Notes under the pieces: model-generated
Databases searched by the model: none
What the model was told of the DNA's origin: nothing
The model's input: only the letters and a program-made list of their open reading frames with translations
Position numbers and translations under genes: made by a program
Assembly: GCF_014174475.1 (NCBI RefSeq)
Contig: NZ_JACJUD010000002.1
Span: 1 to 64,000 of the forward strand
Source: Aquipseudomonas ullengensis
GTDB taxonomy: Bacteria > Pseudomonadota > Gammaproteobacteria > Pseudomonadales > Pseudomonadaceae
Length of the DNA stretch: 64,000 bases
Direction of reading: 5' to 3'
Shown here: piece by piece, positions 17,406 through 24,540 of the stretch
Position numbering within the stretch: position 1 is the first letter of the stretch
Layout of the letters: every line of letters starts with the position of its first letter

Positions 17406-18521
17406 TTATTTCTCCCTGAGATTGAAGGTCATCGTGAACTTCGGATCTTCATTTTCCTTTTTGGAAGCGGCCTTGCTTTCTATTTCGTCGCCTAGCAGAT
17501 CTTTAATTGCTTTTTTTATCGGAGGCCTTCTCGATCTCTTGATTCTTACCGGGTTGCTTTTGCCGTCTTTATTTTTCGGCTCGACCTCCGCCGATATAAT
17601 CTGTTCCTGAGAAATAGGCTTCTCGTTTGGTGTGGATTTGCTATGTGCTACCGGGATTAATTGAATTTCCCCGTTATGATCCCATAGCTCAATCACTCCC
17701 GTGCTATCAGTAACAAAAGCGTCTGCTTGAGGCGGGATGGCTATAACGGCAGCGGTGCAGTTGTCGTGTCCGCCAAGAAATTTTGCAACGTCTATTAATC
17801 TTTTAGTTGTAGTGCTTGGGTCTGAGGCGACTATGGCAATTCTTTCCATTACTTCGTTCCCGAGGTAATGCACGCCATCCGTAGTCATTATTATAGATGT
17901 TGCGTCGTGTATCTCTGATTTAATAATGTGAGGCTCTAGCGCTTCGCCTATCCCTATGTACTGTAGTAGCTCATGCCTATTGGCGAGTCCCGGTGCGACG
18001 TCACCCATCTGAGCTGCAATGGTATCGTCAGTAGTAATTTGTTCTATATGATAGCTGTGCTGGCTGTATATCCGGCTATCGCCGACATTTACATAATGAA
18101 TCTTTCCATCTGCTCTTAAGAGGGTTGCGGATAAAGTTGCTCCACCTCGGCCATTATGTAGTTTGTAGACTTCTTTGTTGGCACTTAGAGTGGCAGAATT
18201 TAGCCAGTCATTGGGCATTCCAAAACTTGAGCTGTTTCTAAAGAATGAACTGAAAAAACCTGCAATAGCAGTAGCGGCGCATAACTCACCATCAATCATG
18301 CCACCCATGCCGTCACTAATTGCAATCAAGATATAAGCGTTTCCGCTAAAATCATGTCCGCGCGCCATTGCTACTCGGTCTTGATTTTGCGAGCGCTGAT
18401 AGCCGATGTCTGAGCTAAGAGTTGCATTTAATGCCGGGATTTTTTTTATTGATGCTGTGGGCATTTTGCGCAATAGCCATGCCTTCAGACGTTGAAACAC
18501 AACATCCGATTCAGTGCTCAT
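17406..18521 (-). CDS. PP2C-type Ser/Thr phosphatase (KKP module)
   Basis: A 371-residue PPM/PP2C phosphatase, first gene of the module. The metal-binding motifs are all there: NQDR (46-49), DGMGG (70-74), GDSR (147-150), TDG (214-216) and GGHDN (250-254), so it should be active with Mn/Mg. About 110 residues follow the catalytic domain. They begin with a short beta stretch (GVIELWDHNGEIQLIPVA) and then become highly basic and probably disordered (VRIKRSRRPPIKKAIK). In the KKP model the phosphatase (PfpC) is the antidote to the two kinases. It lies behind the repressor gene on the same strand, so it may share that promoter or have one at 18522-18627. The A+T-rich base usage differs sharply from host genes. 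Confidence 0.9.
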   Translation of the reverse strand: MSTESDVVFQRLKAWLLRKMPTASIKKIPALNATLSSDIGYQRSQNQDRVAMARGHDFSGNAYILIAISDGMGGMIDGELCAATAIAGFFSSFFRNSSSFGMPNDWLNSATLSANKEVYKLHNGRGGATLSATLLRADGKIHYVNVGDSRIYSQHSYHIEQITTDDTIAAQMGDVAPGLANRHELLQYIGIGEALEPHIIKSEIHDATSIIMTTDGVHYLGNEVMERIAIVASDPSTTTKRLIDVAKFLGGHDNCTAAVIAIPPQADAFVTDSTGVIELWDHNGEIQLIPVAHSKSTPNEKPISQEQIISAEVEPKNKDGKSNPVRIKRSRRPPIKKAIKDLLGDEIESKAASKKENEDPKFTMTFNLREK

Positions 18522-18627
18522 ATAAGGCTCTCGTTTTACTCTTCTGATCCATAATTGTCATGACTCCTGTCTTTCCGCCGAAGTTCATATCGGGCATACC
18601 AGCGCCTAGCTACTTCCTGGGTGATCG

Positions 18628-18900
18628 CTATCCCGCGTTCGGACTGCTCAAGTTTCGGTTGGCTTCGTCATAGGCCGGACTCGTTTGGCCCATCTCAGGC
18701 GCCACTTCTCCGCTAATCATCCACCATCGATAGTGTGGATAGAGTCTGCTGAGCTCTTCGACCTCCACTGTGCTGATGCGGATCTCCTTGTTGTAGAGCA
18801 CCGTCCTCCAGCGATTCGAGCCTATCGGCGTTTCCCGAACAAGCCGATCCATGCCAGCTATAGATGCAACGGTTCTAACGCGCTCGTCAATTGTGCTCAT
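18628..18900 (-). CDS. Prophage repressor-like DNA-binding protein
   Basis: A 90-residue protein starting MSTIDERVRTVASIAGMDRL with a helix-turn-helix-like N-terminal half (VRETPIGSNRWRTVLYNKE then ISTVEVEELSRLYPHYRWW). It ends SGEVAPEMGQTSP plus a polar tail. This is the form I recall for the 'repressor C'-type proteins of Pf phages. It is divergent from the excisionase-like gene, and the 115 bp between them carry two perfect palindromic sites, the layout expected for a lysogeny switch. Function is inferred from layout and family resemblance. Confidence 0.75.
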   Translation of the reverse strand: MSTIDERVRTVASIAGMDRLVRETPIGSNRWRTVLYNKEIRISTVEVEELSRLYPHYRWWMISGEVAPEMGQTSPAYDEANRNLSSPNAG

Positions 18901-18914
18901 TCGATATAAATATC

Positions 18915-18988
18915 TTGTTCAAATAGTTTGAATTTGGCCGATGACGCCTCTATAGTTTGTTCAAATAGTTTGAAACAAGCTATTTGAG
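18915..18988. promoter_or_regulatory. Operator cluster of the repressor/excisionase switch
   Basis: TTGTTCAAATAGTTTGAA occurs twice, at 18915-18932 and 18957-18974, each containing the perfect palindrome TTCAAA-TAG-TTTGAA. The copies are 42 bp apart, about four helical turns, so bound proteins would face the same side. An imperfect third site in opposite orientation (ACAAGCTATTTGA, 18975-18987) touches the second. They lie between divergent genes and are the likely repressor targets. Confidence 0.75.
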
Positions 18989-19015
18989 GATTATTCGGAT
19001 TATAGGGCAAAGAAC

Positions 19016-19288
19016 ATGGAACAGTCTGGTGTAGTGGGGCTTTCGTTTGAGGGGAATCCCGAGCGCGTCACCGATTTTCGCGATGCGCCGTTTTGCACGA
19101 AGCTCGCGTTGGCTCAGATGCTCGACAACGAGAAGATCAGCGAAGACGTGGTACGTGGCTGGACTGAAAGCTACACCGTGCCGACCGTCAAAATTGGTCG
19201 CCATCGGGTGATCAACCTGCACCGCATCCGCCGCGACCTCGACCGTGGCAAAACGGTGTTCTGCGCCGGGGACTACGCCGATGAATAA
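19016..19288 (+). CDS. Excisionase-like small DNA-binding protein (XisF type)
   Basis: A 90-residue protein beginning MEQSGVVGLSFEGNPERVTD. The C-terminal half, VVRGWTESYTVPTVKIGRHR followed by VINLHRIRRDL, has the winged-helix pattern of MerR/excisionase folds. In Pf phages the gene opposite the repressor encodes XisF, which promotes excision and turns on replication, and position and size match. It is the first gene of the rightward phage operon. The next gene starts 11 bp later. A direct role in excision is inferred, as the family assignment is by eye. Confidence 0.72.
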   Translation: MEQSGVVGLSFEGNPERVTDFRDAPFCTKLALAQMLDNEKISEDVVRGWTESYTVPTVKIGRHRVINLHRIRRDLDRGKTVFCAGDYADE

Positions 19289-19299
19289 GGCGTCCTCCC

Positions 19300-19581
19300 A
19301 TGAGCCCGTACAAGCCCACACATACCCAGGACTGCGACTGCTCTGTGTGCTGGTCAAAGCGCGAAGCGGCCAAGCCCGCTCTTTGCCAATCCACACCCTG
19401 CGCCCACTGCCGCCCCGCATCAGCGCACAAGGCAAATGGTCGCTGGCAGATCACCCCGGCTTTCACCTGCGCGAAACACACGCCCAGCCTGCGCCCGCCG
19501 CAGTACTGGCGCGAGTGCTTCACCACGGGCAAGCCCACGCCTTTCGTGCCGATCCACGAGCCGTTCACGCTGGAGGGCTGA
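19300..19581 (+). CDS. Small Cys-rich phage protein, unknown
   Basis: A 93-residue protein with six cysteines, arranged CDCSVC, CQSTPCAHC and a later FTCAKH, plus several His residues. It could bind zinc, but no known domain is recognised. It sits among the early small genes of the phage, where Pf4 also has unassigned reading frames. The ATG at 19300 follows GGCGTCCTCCC, which gives no clear Shine-Dalgarno site; coupling to the upstream gene is possible. Confidence 0.6.
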   Translation: MSPYKPTHTQDCDCSVCWSKREAAKPALCQSTPCAHCRPASAHKANGRWQITPAFTCAKHTPSLRPPQYWRECFTTGKPTPFVPIHEPFTLEG

Positions 19582-19585
19582 ACCC

Positions 19586-19792
19586 ATGAGCGCTTCCCCT
19601 GAGCAAACCGATGGTTACGTGCTGTGCCAGGACTGCAGCCACGTCGAGCCCTACACCTCCGAACGGCATCACGGTCGTGAAAACTGCCCCAAGTGCGGCG
19701 GTAGCTTTTGCGGCTGCAATGCCTGCTCCGAACTGGCAAGGCTGGCCCTTCAGTTCCAAGAGCCAAGCGATGAGCAGGAGGCGGGCGAATGA
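19586..19792 (+). CDS. Small zinc-ribbon-like phage protein
   Basis: A 68-residue protein beginning MSASPEQTDGYVLCQDCSHV. Cysteine pairs CQDC and CPKCGG, then CGCNAC, resemble a small zinc ribbon. The start is the ATG at 19586, four bases after the previous stop. The frame is open further upstream, but that region codes for the preceding gene. The stop overlaps the next start by 4 bp. Function is unknown; small zinc-ribbon proteins are common among early phage genes. Confidence 0.65.
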   Translation: MSASPEQTDGYVLCQDCSHVEPYTSERHHGRENCPKCGGSFCGCNACSELARLALQFQEPSDEQEAGE

Positions 19793-20049
19793 GCCGTTCT
19801 TTCTATATGGCCCGCTGCCTGATCGCGCTCATGGGGGAGTGGTCAATTCCCATCGTGATCGGCATTGCCCTCGGCACCGGCTTGAGCACGTGGCAACTGA
19901 TTGAGGTGACCGACCTGTATGAGTCGGCCTTCACCCACTCCCTGCAATCGGCGGTTGAGGCATGCAAAGTCGAGCCGCCAGATACCCCATCGCCTCCGGC
20001 GTCCGGGACTGGCCCGCCAGTCGCGGGCGAAGGTGGCGAAACGGGATGA
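19789..20049 (+). CDS. Small membrane protein of the phage early region
   Basis: An 86-residue protein with one clear membrane helix (WSIPIVIGIALGTGLSTWQL). It ends in a Pro/Gly-rich polar tail (PPDTPSPPASGTGPPVAGEG). Its start overlaps the previous gene (ATGA). I do not recognise the family. Its place just before the ssDNA-binding protein gene corresponds to an unassigned small gene in Pf phages. Confidence 0.65.
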   Translation: MSRSFYMARCLIALMGEWSIPIVIGIALGTGLSTWQLIEVTDLYESAFTHSLQSAVEACKVEPPDTPSPPASGTGPPVAGEGGETG

Positions 20050-20132
20050 CAAGGGCGAGGCCCTTGGTGTGTTACGCGATACCGACCCGCGCATAGGTCA
20101 CTTAAACCCCAGTAAGCCGAGATAGCCACGGT

Positions 20133-20154
20133 GGTGAATTTTTAAGAATTCACC
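20133..20154. other. Perfect hairpin in the longest early intergenic gap of the phage
   Basis: GGTGAATT (20133-20140) pairs with AATTCACC (20147-20154) around a six-base loop, within the 175-bp gap 20050-20224. There is no T-run after it, so it is not an obvious terminator. A packaging signal, a replication-origin element or an mRNA-processing hairpin is possible. Confidence 0.5.
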
Positions 20155-20224
20155 TTCGCGGGATCGCTCGGCCTGCAGAAAGGCAAGCCGCGCAATAACG
20201 CGCAACTCAAGTGAGGAAATACCG

Positions 20225-20596
20225 ATGGCACGTTCGACTATGGAAGTTGCATTTCTGGGCACTCAGAAACTGGCGTTCAGCCAGAACGGCTCGGAAGTGA
20301 AGATCGTAAAAGTCTTCTACGGCGATGAGCCGGACGGCGAAACCGAAAACGGTCTGTCCATCGTTTCGATGGATGTTCCGCTGGAGGTGGCCGACGAAGT
20401 ATTCGCCGCAGGTGCCAATTTCGACCCGCTCGAAAAAGTCCGCATCACCTTTGAGGTGGCTCGGGCTGGCAAACAGAAGGGCAACAATCTCGCTCTGCAT
20501 ATCGAAGCCGTGGCCCCAGCCCCGGCTGCCCGCACGGCAGCACCTAGCCCACAACCGAACCCAGCAGCCAAGCCTGCCGAACAACCCAAGGCCTAA
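20225..20596 (+). CDS. Phage single-stranded DNA-binding protein (gene V-like)
   Basis: A 123-residue protein: a compact beta-rich N-terminal domain of about 95 residues (MARSTMEVAFLGTQKLAF, later VRITFEVARAGKQKGNN) and a Pro/Ala/Gln-rich tail (PAAKPAEQPKA). Tails of this kind are common in ssDNA-binding proteins. It sits where Pf phages encode the helix-destabilising protein that coats viral ssDNA before packaging. Sequence similarity to the Pf1 protein is not obvious to me, so the call rests mainly on position, size and architecture. GAGGAAAT lies just upstream of the ATG. Confidence 0.72.
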   Translation: MARSTMEVAFLGTQKLAFSQNGSEVKIVKVFYGDEPDGETENGLSIVSMDVPLEVADEVFAAGANFDPLEKVRITFEVARAGKQKGNNLALHIEAVAPAPAARTAAPSPQPNPAAKPAEQPKA

Positions 20597-20609
20597 GGGG
20601 TAGTCGGTC

Positions 20610-20744
20610 ATGGGGCGCTACTTGTTCATCGCCACGCTGGCTTTCCTGGGCGGGCATCTGTGGGGCTACTCCACCGGCTTGCTGGAAGGCACTCAGCTGC
20701 TCGCTGACACCTTCCACACGCCCGCCCCACGCCTGGAGCCGTAA
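20610..20744 (+). CDS. 44-residue phage membrane protein
   Basis: A short frame (MGRYLFIATLAFLGGHLWGY...TPAPRLEP) with one N-terminal hydrophobic helix and a Pro-rich end. Start 13 bases after the ssDNA-binding protein stop, stop four bases before the next ATG, so it fits tightly in the operon. Pf phages have a tiny gene at this place. A minor virion or assembly role is plausible but not shown. Confidence 0.6.
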   Translation: MGRYLFIATLAFLGGHLWGYSTGLLEGTQLLADTFHTPAPRLEP

Positions 20745-20747
20745 TCC

Positions 20748-20996
20748 ATGGCCGTGGTGTCCGTTCAGGCCTGCACAAGCTGGCTCACCAATCCCGATGC
20801 AACGGTGAGTTGTGCAGCGCTTGAGTGGCATCAGGCCTACCTGATTCCGCCCGAGGCCGCTGGCTACGTCGACATCTTGGTGTCGGGCGGTTTTTCACCG
20901 GAAGCCTTCGCCGTTGGTTTCGGCGGGACGCTTCTGGTTTTCGCAATCGGCCTTTCCGGTGGAATGGTCGCATCAATCCTGAGACGCATGAGGTAA
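20748..20996 (+). CDS. Small phage membrane protein, possible minor coat protein
   Basis: An 82-residue protein with a polar N-terminal half containing two Cys (CTSWLTNPDATVSCAALEWH) and one membrane helix near the C-terminus (FAVGFGGTLLVFAIGLSGGM) ending in basic residues (ILRRMR). The layout recalls filamentous-phage coat proteins, with the basic end facing DNA or cytoplasm. It lies directly upstream of coaB. No signal peptide is obvious. Confidence 0.65.
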   Translation: MAVVSVQACTSWLTNPDATVSCAALEWHQAYLIPPEAAGYVDILVSGGFSPEAFAVGFGGTLLVFAIGLSGGMVASILRRMR

Positions 20997-21001
20997 CACC
21001 A

Positions 21002-21238
21002 ATGAACCAACTGAACCGCTTCACCCGTTCCGCTCGCAACCTGGCCCTGGTGGTTGGCGTGTCCGTCTTCTCGGCTGGTCAGGCCATGGCTGCTGCCATC
21101 CCGATCGACATCAGCGGCATCGAAGAGCAGATCAACGCCGGTGCAACCAGCGCCGGTTCGGTGGCCGGCTACGTGGCCCTGGCACTGGCCGTTCTGGCGT
21201 GTGCTGGCGTCATCTTCGGCATGCTCCGCAAGAGCTAA
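21002..21238 (+). CDS. coaB: CoaB, major coat protein precursor (gene VIII-like)
   Basis: A 78-residue precursor. The signal sequence (MNQLNRFTRSARNLALVVGV then SVFSAGQAMA) is followed, after likely cleavage around residue 30, by a mature protein of about 48 residues. That has an acidic amphipathic N-terminus (IPIDISGIEEQI), a central membrane helix and the basic end GMLRKS. The Pf1 coat protein ends MLRKA, a close match. Thousands of copies would form the virion sheath after passing through the inner membrane. The ATG at 21002 is the start; a longer open frame to 20825 overlaps the upstream gene. Confidence 0.9.
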   Translation: MNQLNRFTRSARNLALVVGVSVFSAGQAMAAAIPIDISGIEEQINAGATSAGSVAGYVALALAVLACAGVIFGMLRKS

Positions 21239-21241
21239 GCC

Positions 21242-21319
21242 GTGCTCTGGTCAGTGATGCTCGGCGCCTTCGTAGCCGGTGCATTTATCACAGGCTTTCG
21301 GATCGGTGAGTTCTTCTGA
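21242..21319 (+). CDS. 25-residue hydrophobic peptide, candidate tip protein
   Basis: A GTG-started frame right after coaB: MLWSVMLGAFVAGAFITGFR then IGEFF. It is one membrane helix with a single Arg, the size range of the pVII/pIX tip proteins of other filamentous phages. It ends just before the hairpin terminator at 21331, so it would be on the abundant coaB transcript. Coding status is inferred from position and hydrophobicity. Confidence 0.5.
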   Translation: MLWSVMLGAFVAGAFITGFRIGEFF

Positions 21320-21330
21320 CCGGGGAGTGA

Positions 21331-21356
21331 GGGGCCGAAAGGCCCCTTATTTGTTT
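21331..21356 (+). terminator. Central terminator after coaB
   Basis: GGGGCC (21331-21336), GAAA loop, GGCCCC (21341-21346), then TTATTTGTTT. It directly precedes the coaA start. Filamentous phages typically place a terminator here so that the coat gene is expressed far more than the adsorption gene. Confidence 0.8.
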
Positions 21357-22754
21357 ATGCGCGCCATCTTCCTGCTGTTACTGCTTACCTTCTCCAGCAT
21401 CGCGACAGCTGAGAACTACTACTGGAAATACAGCTCCGGTACGACTTCGTTTCCCGGCATGTACAACTTGCAGTTTCCGACACCAACTGCGGCTTGTGAC
21501 GCGGCGGTAACCTATTACTCAAATTCAACTTTCCCTGTCGTTACCGCGCATAGCGTGGGGCCGATTACGGCCACTGGTGCTAGCTTTAGATTCACTTGCA
21601 CCATCGAAGTAAAGGTTGCTTCTGGTAGTGCTAGAGGTAGCGCATATCCAGTATTCACTCGGTACGGTGACTCTTGCCCGTCGGGTACCTCCTGGGACGC
21701 TTCTAGCGCCACCTGCAAAAACCCCTGCACCGACAAGTTTGGTCAGACCGTCAGCTTCACGTCCTCCGCATCTTCTTTAGATCCTTGCTTCGACGGTTGT
21801 ACGGTTGCGGCAACGAACATCATTCCGTTCAAAGTCGAGCCTAAGCCTGACCTTCTGTTTTTCTATGACGGCCAGTACACCGGCGAATCATGTTCGTCAC
21901 CCATCACCACGGTCGAAGCCTCGCCACCTTCGCCAACTGAGTCAGAAGAAACCGAAGAGTGCACCGAAACCACGGTGACTTATGACGCTGAAGGTCGACG
22001 TCACGAAAGCAACAGCTGCACCACGACCACCACCGACTCCGACAACCAGAAGTGCGTGGCGGCGGGCGGCTCGGTCGGTGCCTACAACGGCACGATGACC
22101 TGCATTGCCTCCAACAAAGGCCCCAAGCTCACCGAGACCACCAAGCAAGTCGACAAGACCACCGATGAAAAAGCCGACGGTGGCAAGAAAGAGACGACCA
22201 CCACGACCACCACCACGAAAACCTGCGTGGGCGCTGGTGCCTGCTCTACCTCTACCACCACTGTGGTTACCACCTCCAATACCAATGCCGATGGCACAGC
22301 CGGCTCTTCCTCGTCGCAATGCAAGGGCTCGAATTGCACCACCAACGGCCAGGCCGGTAACGGTTCGGGCTCAGGGTCTGGATCTGGCTCGGATGACCAG
22401 GGCGAGGAAGAGGAAGAAGACGAAGAAATCGCCAGCCCGACCAAGGCGCTCGGCAAAGGTGAGCAAGGCGACTTCACCGAGGGCGTGACCGAGTGGGACG
22501 AAAAGCTCCAGGGCGCACGCGATGAACTCGATGACAAGCTCGAGGAGTACTCGGCGCTGTTCGCCGGTGTATTCGACCTGAACCTGGGCAGTGGTGGCGG
22601 CTCCCTGCCGTGCGAACAGATCCCGGTCACCATTGGCACCGCCACCGTCTCCCTGGATATGTGCCTGGATCGCTACGCCGACACCTTGTCCTACCTGCGC
22701 TACGCGCTTCTGCTCGCGGCGTCTGCGTTCGCCGCTCTCATCGTCATGGGGTAA
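21357..22754 (+). CDS. coaA: CoaA, adsorption (gene III-like) protein
   Basis: A 465-residue minor coat protein at the virion tip that would bind the host receptor (for Pf phages, type IV pili). It has a signal peptide (MRAIFLLLLLTFSSIATA) and a Cys-containing N-terminal region. Long Thr/Ser-rich linkers follow (TTTTTTTKTC, GSGSGSGSDDQ), then a strongly acidic run near residues 350-356. The C-terminal domain ends in a membrane anchor (YALLLAASAFAALIVMG). This multi-domain plan with flexible linkers and C-terminal anchor is that of pIII. Start is the ATG at 21357, right after the terminator; the open frame upstream covers the hairpin and is not used. Receptor specificity cannot be read off. 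Confidence 0.87.
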   Translation: MRAIFLLLLLTFSSIATAENYYWKYSSGTTSFPGMYNLQFPTPTAACDAAVTYYSNSTFPVVTAHSVGPITATGASFRFTCTIEVKVASGSARGSAYPVFTRYGDSCPSGTSWDASSATCKNPCTDKFGQTVSFTSSASSLDPCFDGCTVAATNIIPFKVEPKPDLLFFYDGQYTGESCSSPITTVEASPPSPTESEETEECTETTVTYDAEGRRHESNSCTTTTTDSDNQKCVAAGGSVGAYNGTMTCIASNKGPKLTETTKQVDKTTDEKADGGKKETTTTTTTTKTCVGAGACSTSTTTVVTTSNTNADGTAGSSSSQCKGSNCTTNGQAGNGSGSGSGSGSDDQGEEEEEDEEIASPTKALGKGEQGDFTEGVTEWDEKLQGARDELDDKLEEYSALFAGVFDLNLGSGGGSLPCEQIPVTIGTATVSLDMCLDRYADTLSYLRYALLLAASAFAALIVMG

Positions 22755-22759
22755 CGAAC

Positions 22760-23116
22760 ATGGATTGGATTGCCGGCTATCTCGACAACTTCACCACCTT
22801 CCTCCAGTGGGTGTGGGACTTCCTCGCCAACGGTATTTACGACTTCATCAAAGACGGCATGGTGCTGCTCACCAAGGCCGCCATGTACTCATGGTTTCAG
22901 ATCCAGCTGTTTGCCTTGGATGTGGCCTATGAGACGGCGCAAAGCCTGATGTCCGACTTGGGCGTAGTTGAGGCGGTGCGCTCGCGCTGGTCTGGCCTGC
23001 CCGCTGAGGTGGCCAACACCCTGGCCTTCTTCGGTGTGCCGCAAGCGCTGAACATCATCTTCTCGGCGCTCTCGACCCGATTCGTCCTGAAGTTCGTACC
23101 CTTCTTCGGACGCTAA
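22760..23116 (+). CDS. DUF2523-type phage membrane protein (gene VI-like)
   Basis: A 118-residue membrane protein ([20 protein letters not shown]) with hydrophobic helices near residues 10-50 and at the C-terminus ([11 protein letters not shown]). In inoviruses the gene between the adsorption protein and Zot encodes the pVI-like minor tip protein, annotated DUF2523. It starts five bases after coaA and ends two bases before zot. The open frame upstream of 22760 belongs to coaA. Confidence 0.82.
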   Translation: MDWIAGYLDNFTTFLQWVWDFLANGIYDFIKDGMVLLTKAAMYSWFQIQLFALDVAYETAQSLMSDLGVVEAVRSRWSGLPAEVANTLAFFGVPQALNIIFSALSTRFVLKFVPFFGR

Positions 23117-23118
23117 CC

Positions 23119-24411
23119 ATGTCGATCAAAATCCACCATGGCCCCAACGGCTCCTACAAAACCTCCGGGGCTATTCAGGACGATGCCGTGCGCGCCCTCA
23201 AAGAGGGGCGGCTGATCATCACCAACGTGCGGGGCTTTACCCTGGAGCGGGTGCTGGAGGTGATGCCCGAGCTGCCCGGCACGGTCGACATCATCAACCT
23301 CGACCTTGAATCCTTGGCCGATATGGAGCGCATGCGCACGTGGTTTCAGTGGGCACCGCGGGGCGCGTTCATCATCTTCGACGAAACCCAGCTGGTGTTT
23401 CCCAAGGCGTGGCGGGAAAAGGATCTGGATCGTTTCGACTTCCCGGGTGGCCCCGAGGCTGCGGCCCAGGCTGACCGGCCCATGTGCTGGCTCGATGGCT
23501 GGACCCGCCACCGGCATTGGAACTGGGACATCGTCTTAACCACGCCGAACATCAGCTACATCCGCGACGACATCCGCATGACCTGCGAGATGGCCTACAA
23601 ACACTCCAACCTCGCGGTCATCGGCATCAAAGGCCGCTACAAAGAGGCTCAACATGACGCACAAACCAATCGCCCTCCCATGGAAGGCACCGTCATTGAA
23701 TACAAGAAAATCAAACCCGCCACCTTCCGCCTCTACCAGTCCACCGCCACCGGTATCAGCCAGGACACCAAGGCCGGAAAGAGCCTTCTCCGCTCGCCTA
23801 AGCTACTTTTTCTCCTGGCATTTATGGCCGCTCTTGTTATCGCTCTATTTTCTCTCGGCGGCATTGATTTCGGGCCTGCGGGCGCTGCTTCTACCGCTGA
23901 TGAAACTCCTGCTAAAGCCGCTGCGCCTGATGCTGCGCCTCCTGAAAATCCTGCTCCCGCGTCTGCTGCTCTTCGTATTCCTGTTGTGGGGAATCAACCG
24001 GATGCTGTTCCTGCTGTTGAGCTGAACCACCCGTTTGCACCGCGCACCTTTGCCTTCCGGGGACTGATCGAAGGCAAGCGCGATGGACACCCCGTCGAAC
24101 TGGGGCAAGTCGATGTCATCGGTGCCGATGGCGCGGTGCTCAGGCAGACCTTTGCCGACCTACGAAAGCTCGGTTACCACCTGCATGCGCGCAGCCCCTG
24201 CCTGCTCGATATCAGCCACGCCATGGGGTTCAAGGGGCAAGCGGTCTGTCCGGGCACGTTACCCAGCAAAGAGCCTAGCCAGGCCATCGCAATGGCCGCT
24301 AGCAGCACACCAGCCAATAACCCCGTAACCACCGCTACAGCCTCTACGGCTCGTCGTAGCGTGGTCACCGTTGTGCCCGATTCAGAGTATCCAGCAAGGC
24401 CGTGGCGGTGA
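23119..24411 (+). CDS. zot: Zot-domain virion assembly ATPase (gene I-like)
   Basis: A 430-residue inner-membrane ATPase that drives extrusion of the phage. It has a P-loop GPNGSYKTS (residues 8-16), a Walker B-like FIIFDE, and a single membrane helix around residues 229-247 ([20 protein letters not shown]). The periplasmic C-terminal part follows, starting with an Ala/Pro-rich linker. The name comes from resemblance to the Vibrio CTX phage Zot protein; no toxin role should be read into it. The part after the linker ([20 protein letters not shown]) resembles the C-terminal region of Pf Zot proteins. Confidence 0.92.
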   Translation: MSIKIHHGPNGSYKTSGAIQDDAVRALKEGRLIITNVRGFTLERVLEVMPELPGTVDIINLDLESLADMERMRTWFQWAPRGAFIIFDETQLVFPKAWREKDLDRFDFPGGPEAAAQADRPMCWLDGWTRHRHWNWDIVLTTPNISYIRDDIRMTCEMAYKHSNLAVIGIKGRYKEAQHDAQTNRPPMEGTVIEYKKIKPATFRLYQSTATGISQDTKAGKSLLRSPKLLFLLAFMAALVIALFSLGGIDFGPAGAASTADETPAKAAAPDAAPPENPAPASAALRIPVVGNQPDAVPAVELNHPFAPRTFAFRGLIEGKRDGHPVELGQVDVIGADGAVLRQTFADLRKLGYHLHARSPCLLDISHAMGFKGQAVCPGTLPSKEPSQAIAMAASSTPANNPVTTATASTARRSVVTVVPDSEYPARPWR

Positions 24412-24443
24412 TGAGCGAGCGCCAAAGTGGCTCGGTTCAGAAC

Positions 24444-24470
24444 GAAGGCGCGAGCGAGGCACGCGCCTTC
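24444..24470. other. GC-rich hairpin upstream of the phage replication gene
   Basis: GAAGGCGCG (24444-24452) and CGCGCCTTC (24462-24470) are a perfect 9-bp inverted repeat with a 9-base loop, in the 129-bp gap between zot and rep. Rolling-circle origins are often nicked in such hairpins; no poly-T follows, so terminator function is less likely. Confidence 0.5.
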
Positions 24471-24540
24471 GCGACGTCCCTGTAACACGTCAGAAAGACA
24501 GAGATTAAGTCCCACGTTAAACCAGAGTGATGGGGAAACC

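Noticed and set aside
23119..24411. Zot as an enterotoxin
   Set aside because: The protein is the gene I-like assembly ATPase of an inovirus with an intact P-loop. The name is historical, and nothing supports a toxin domain.
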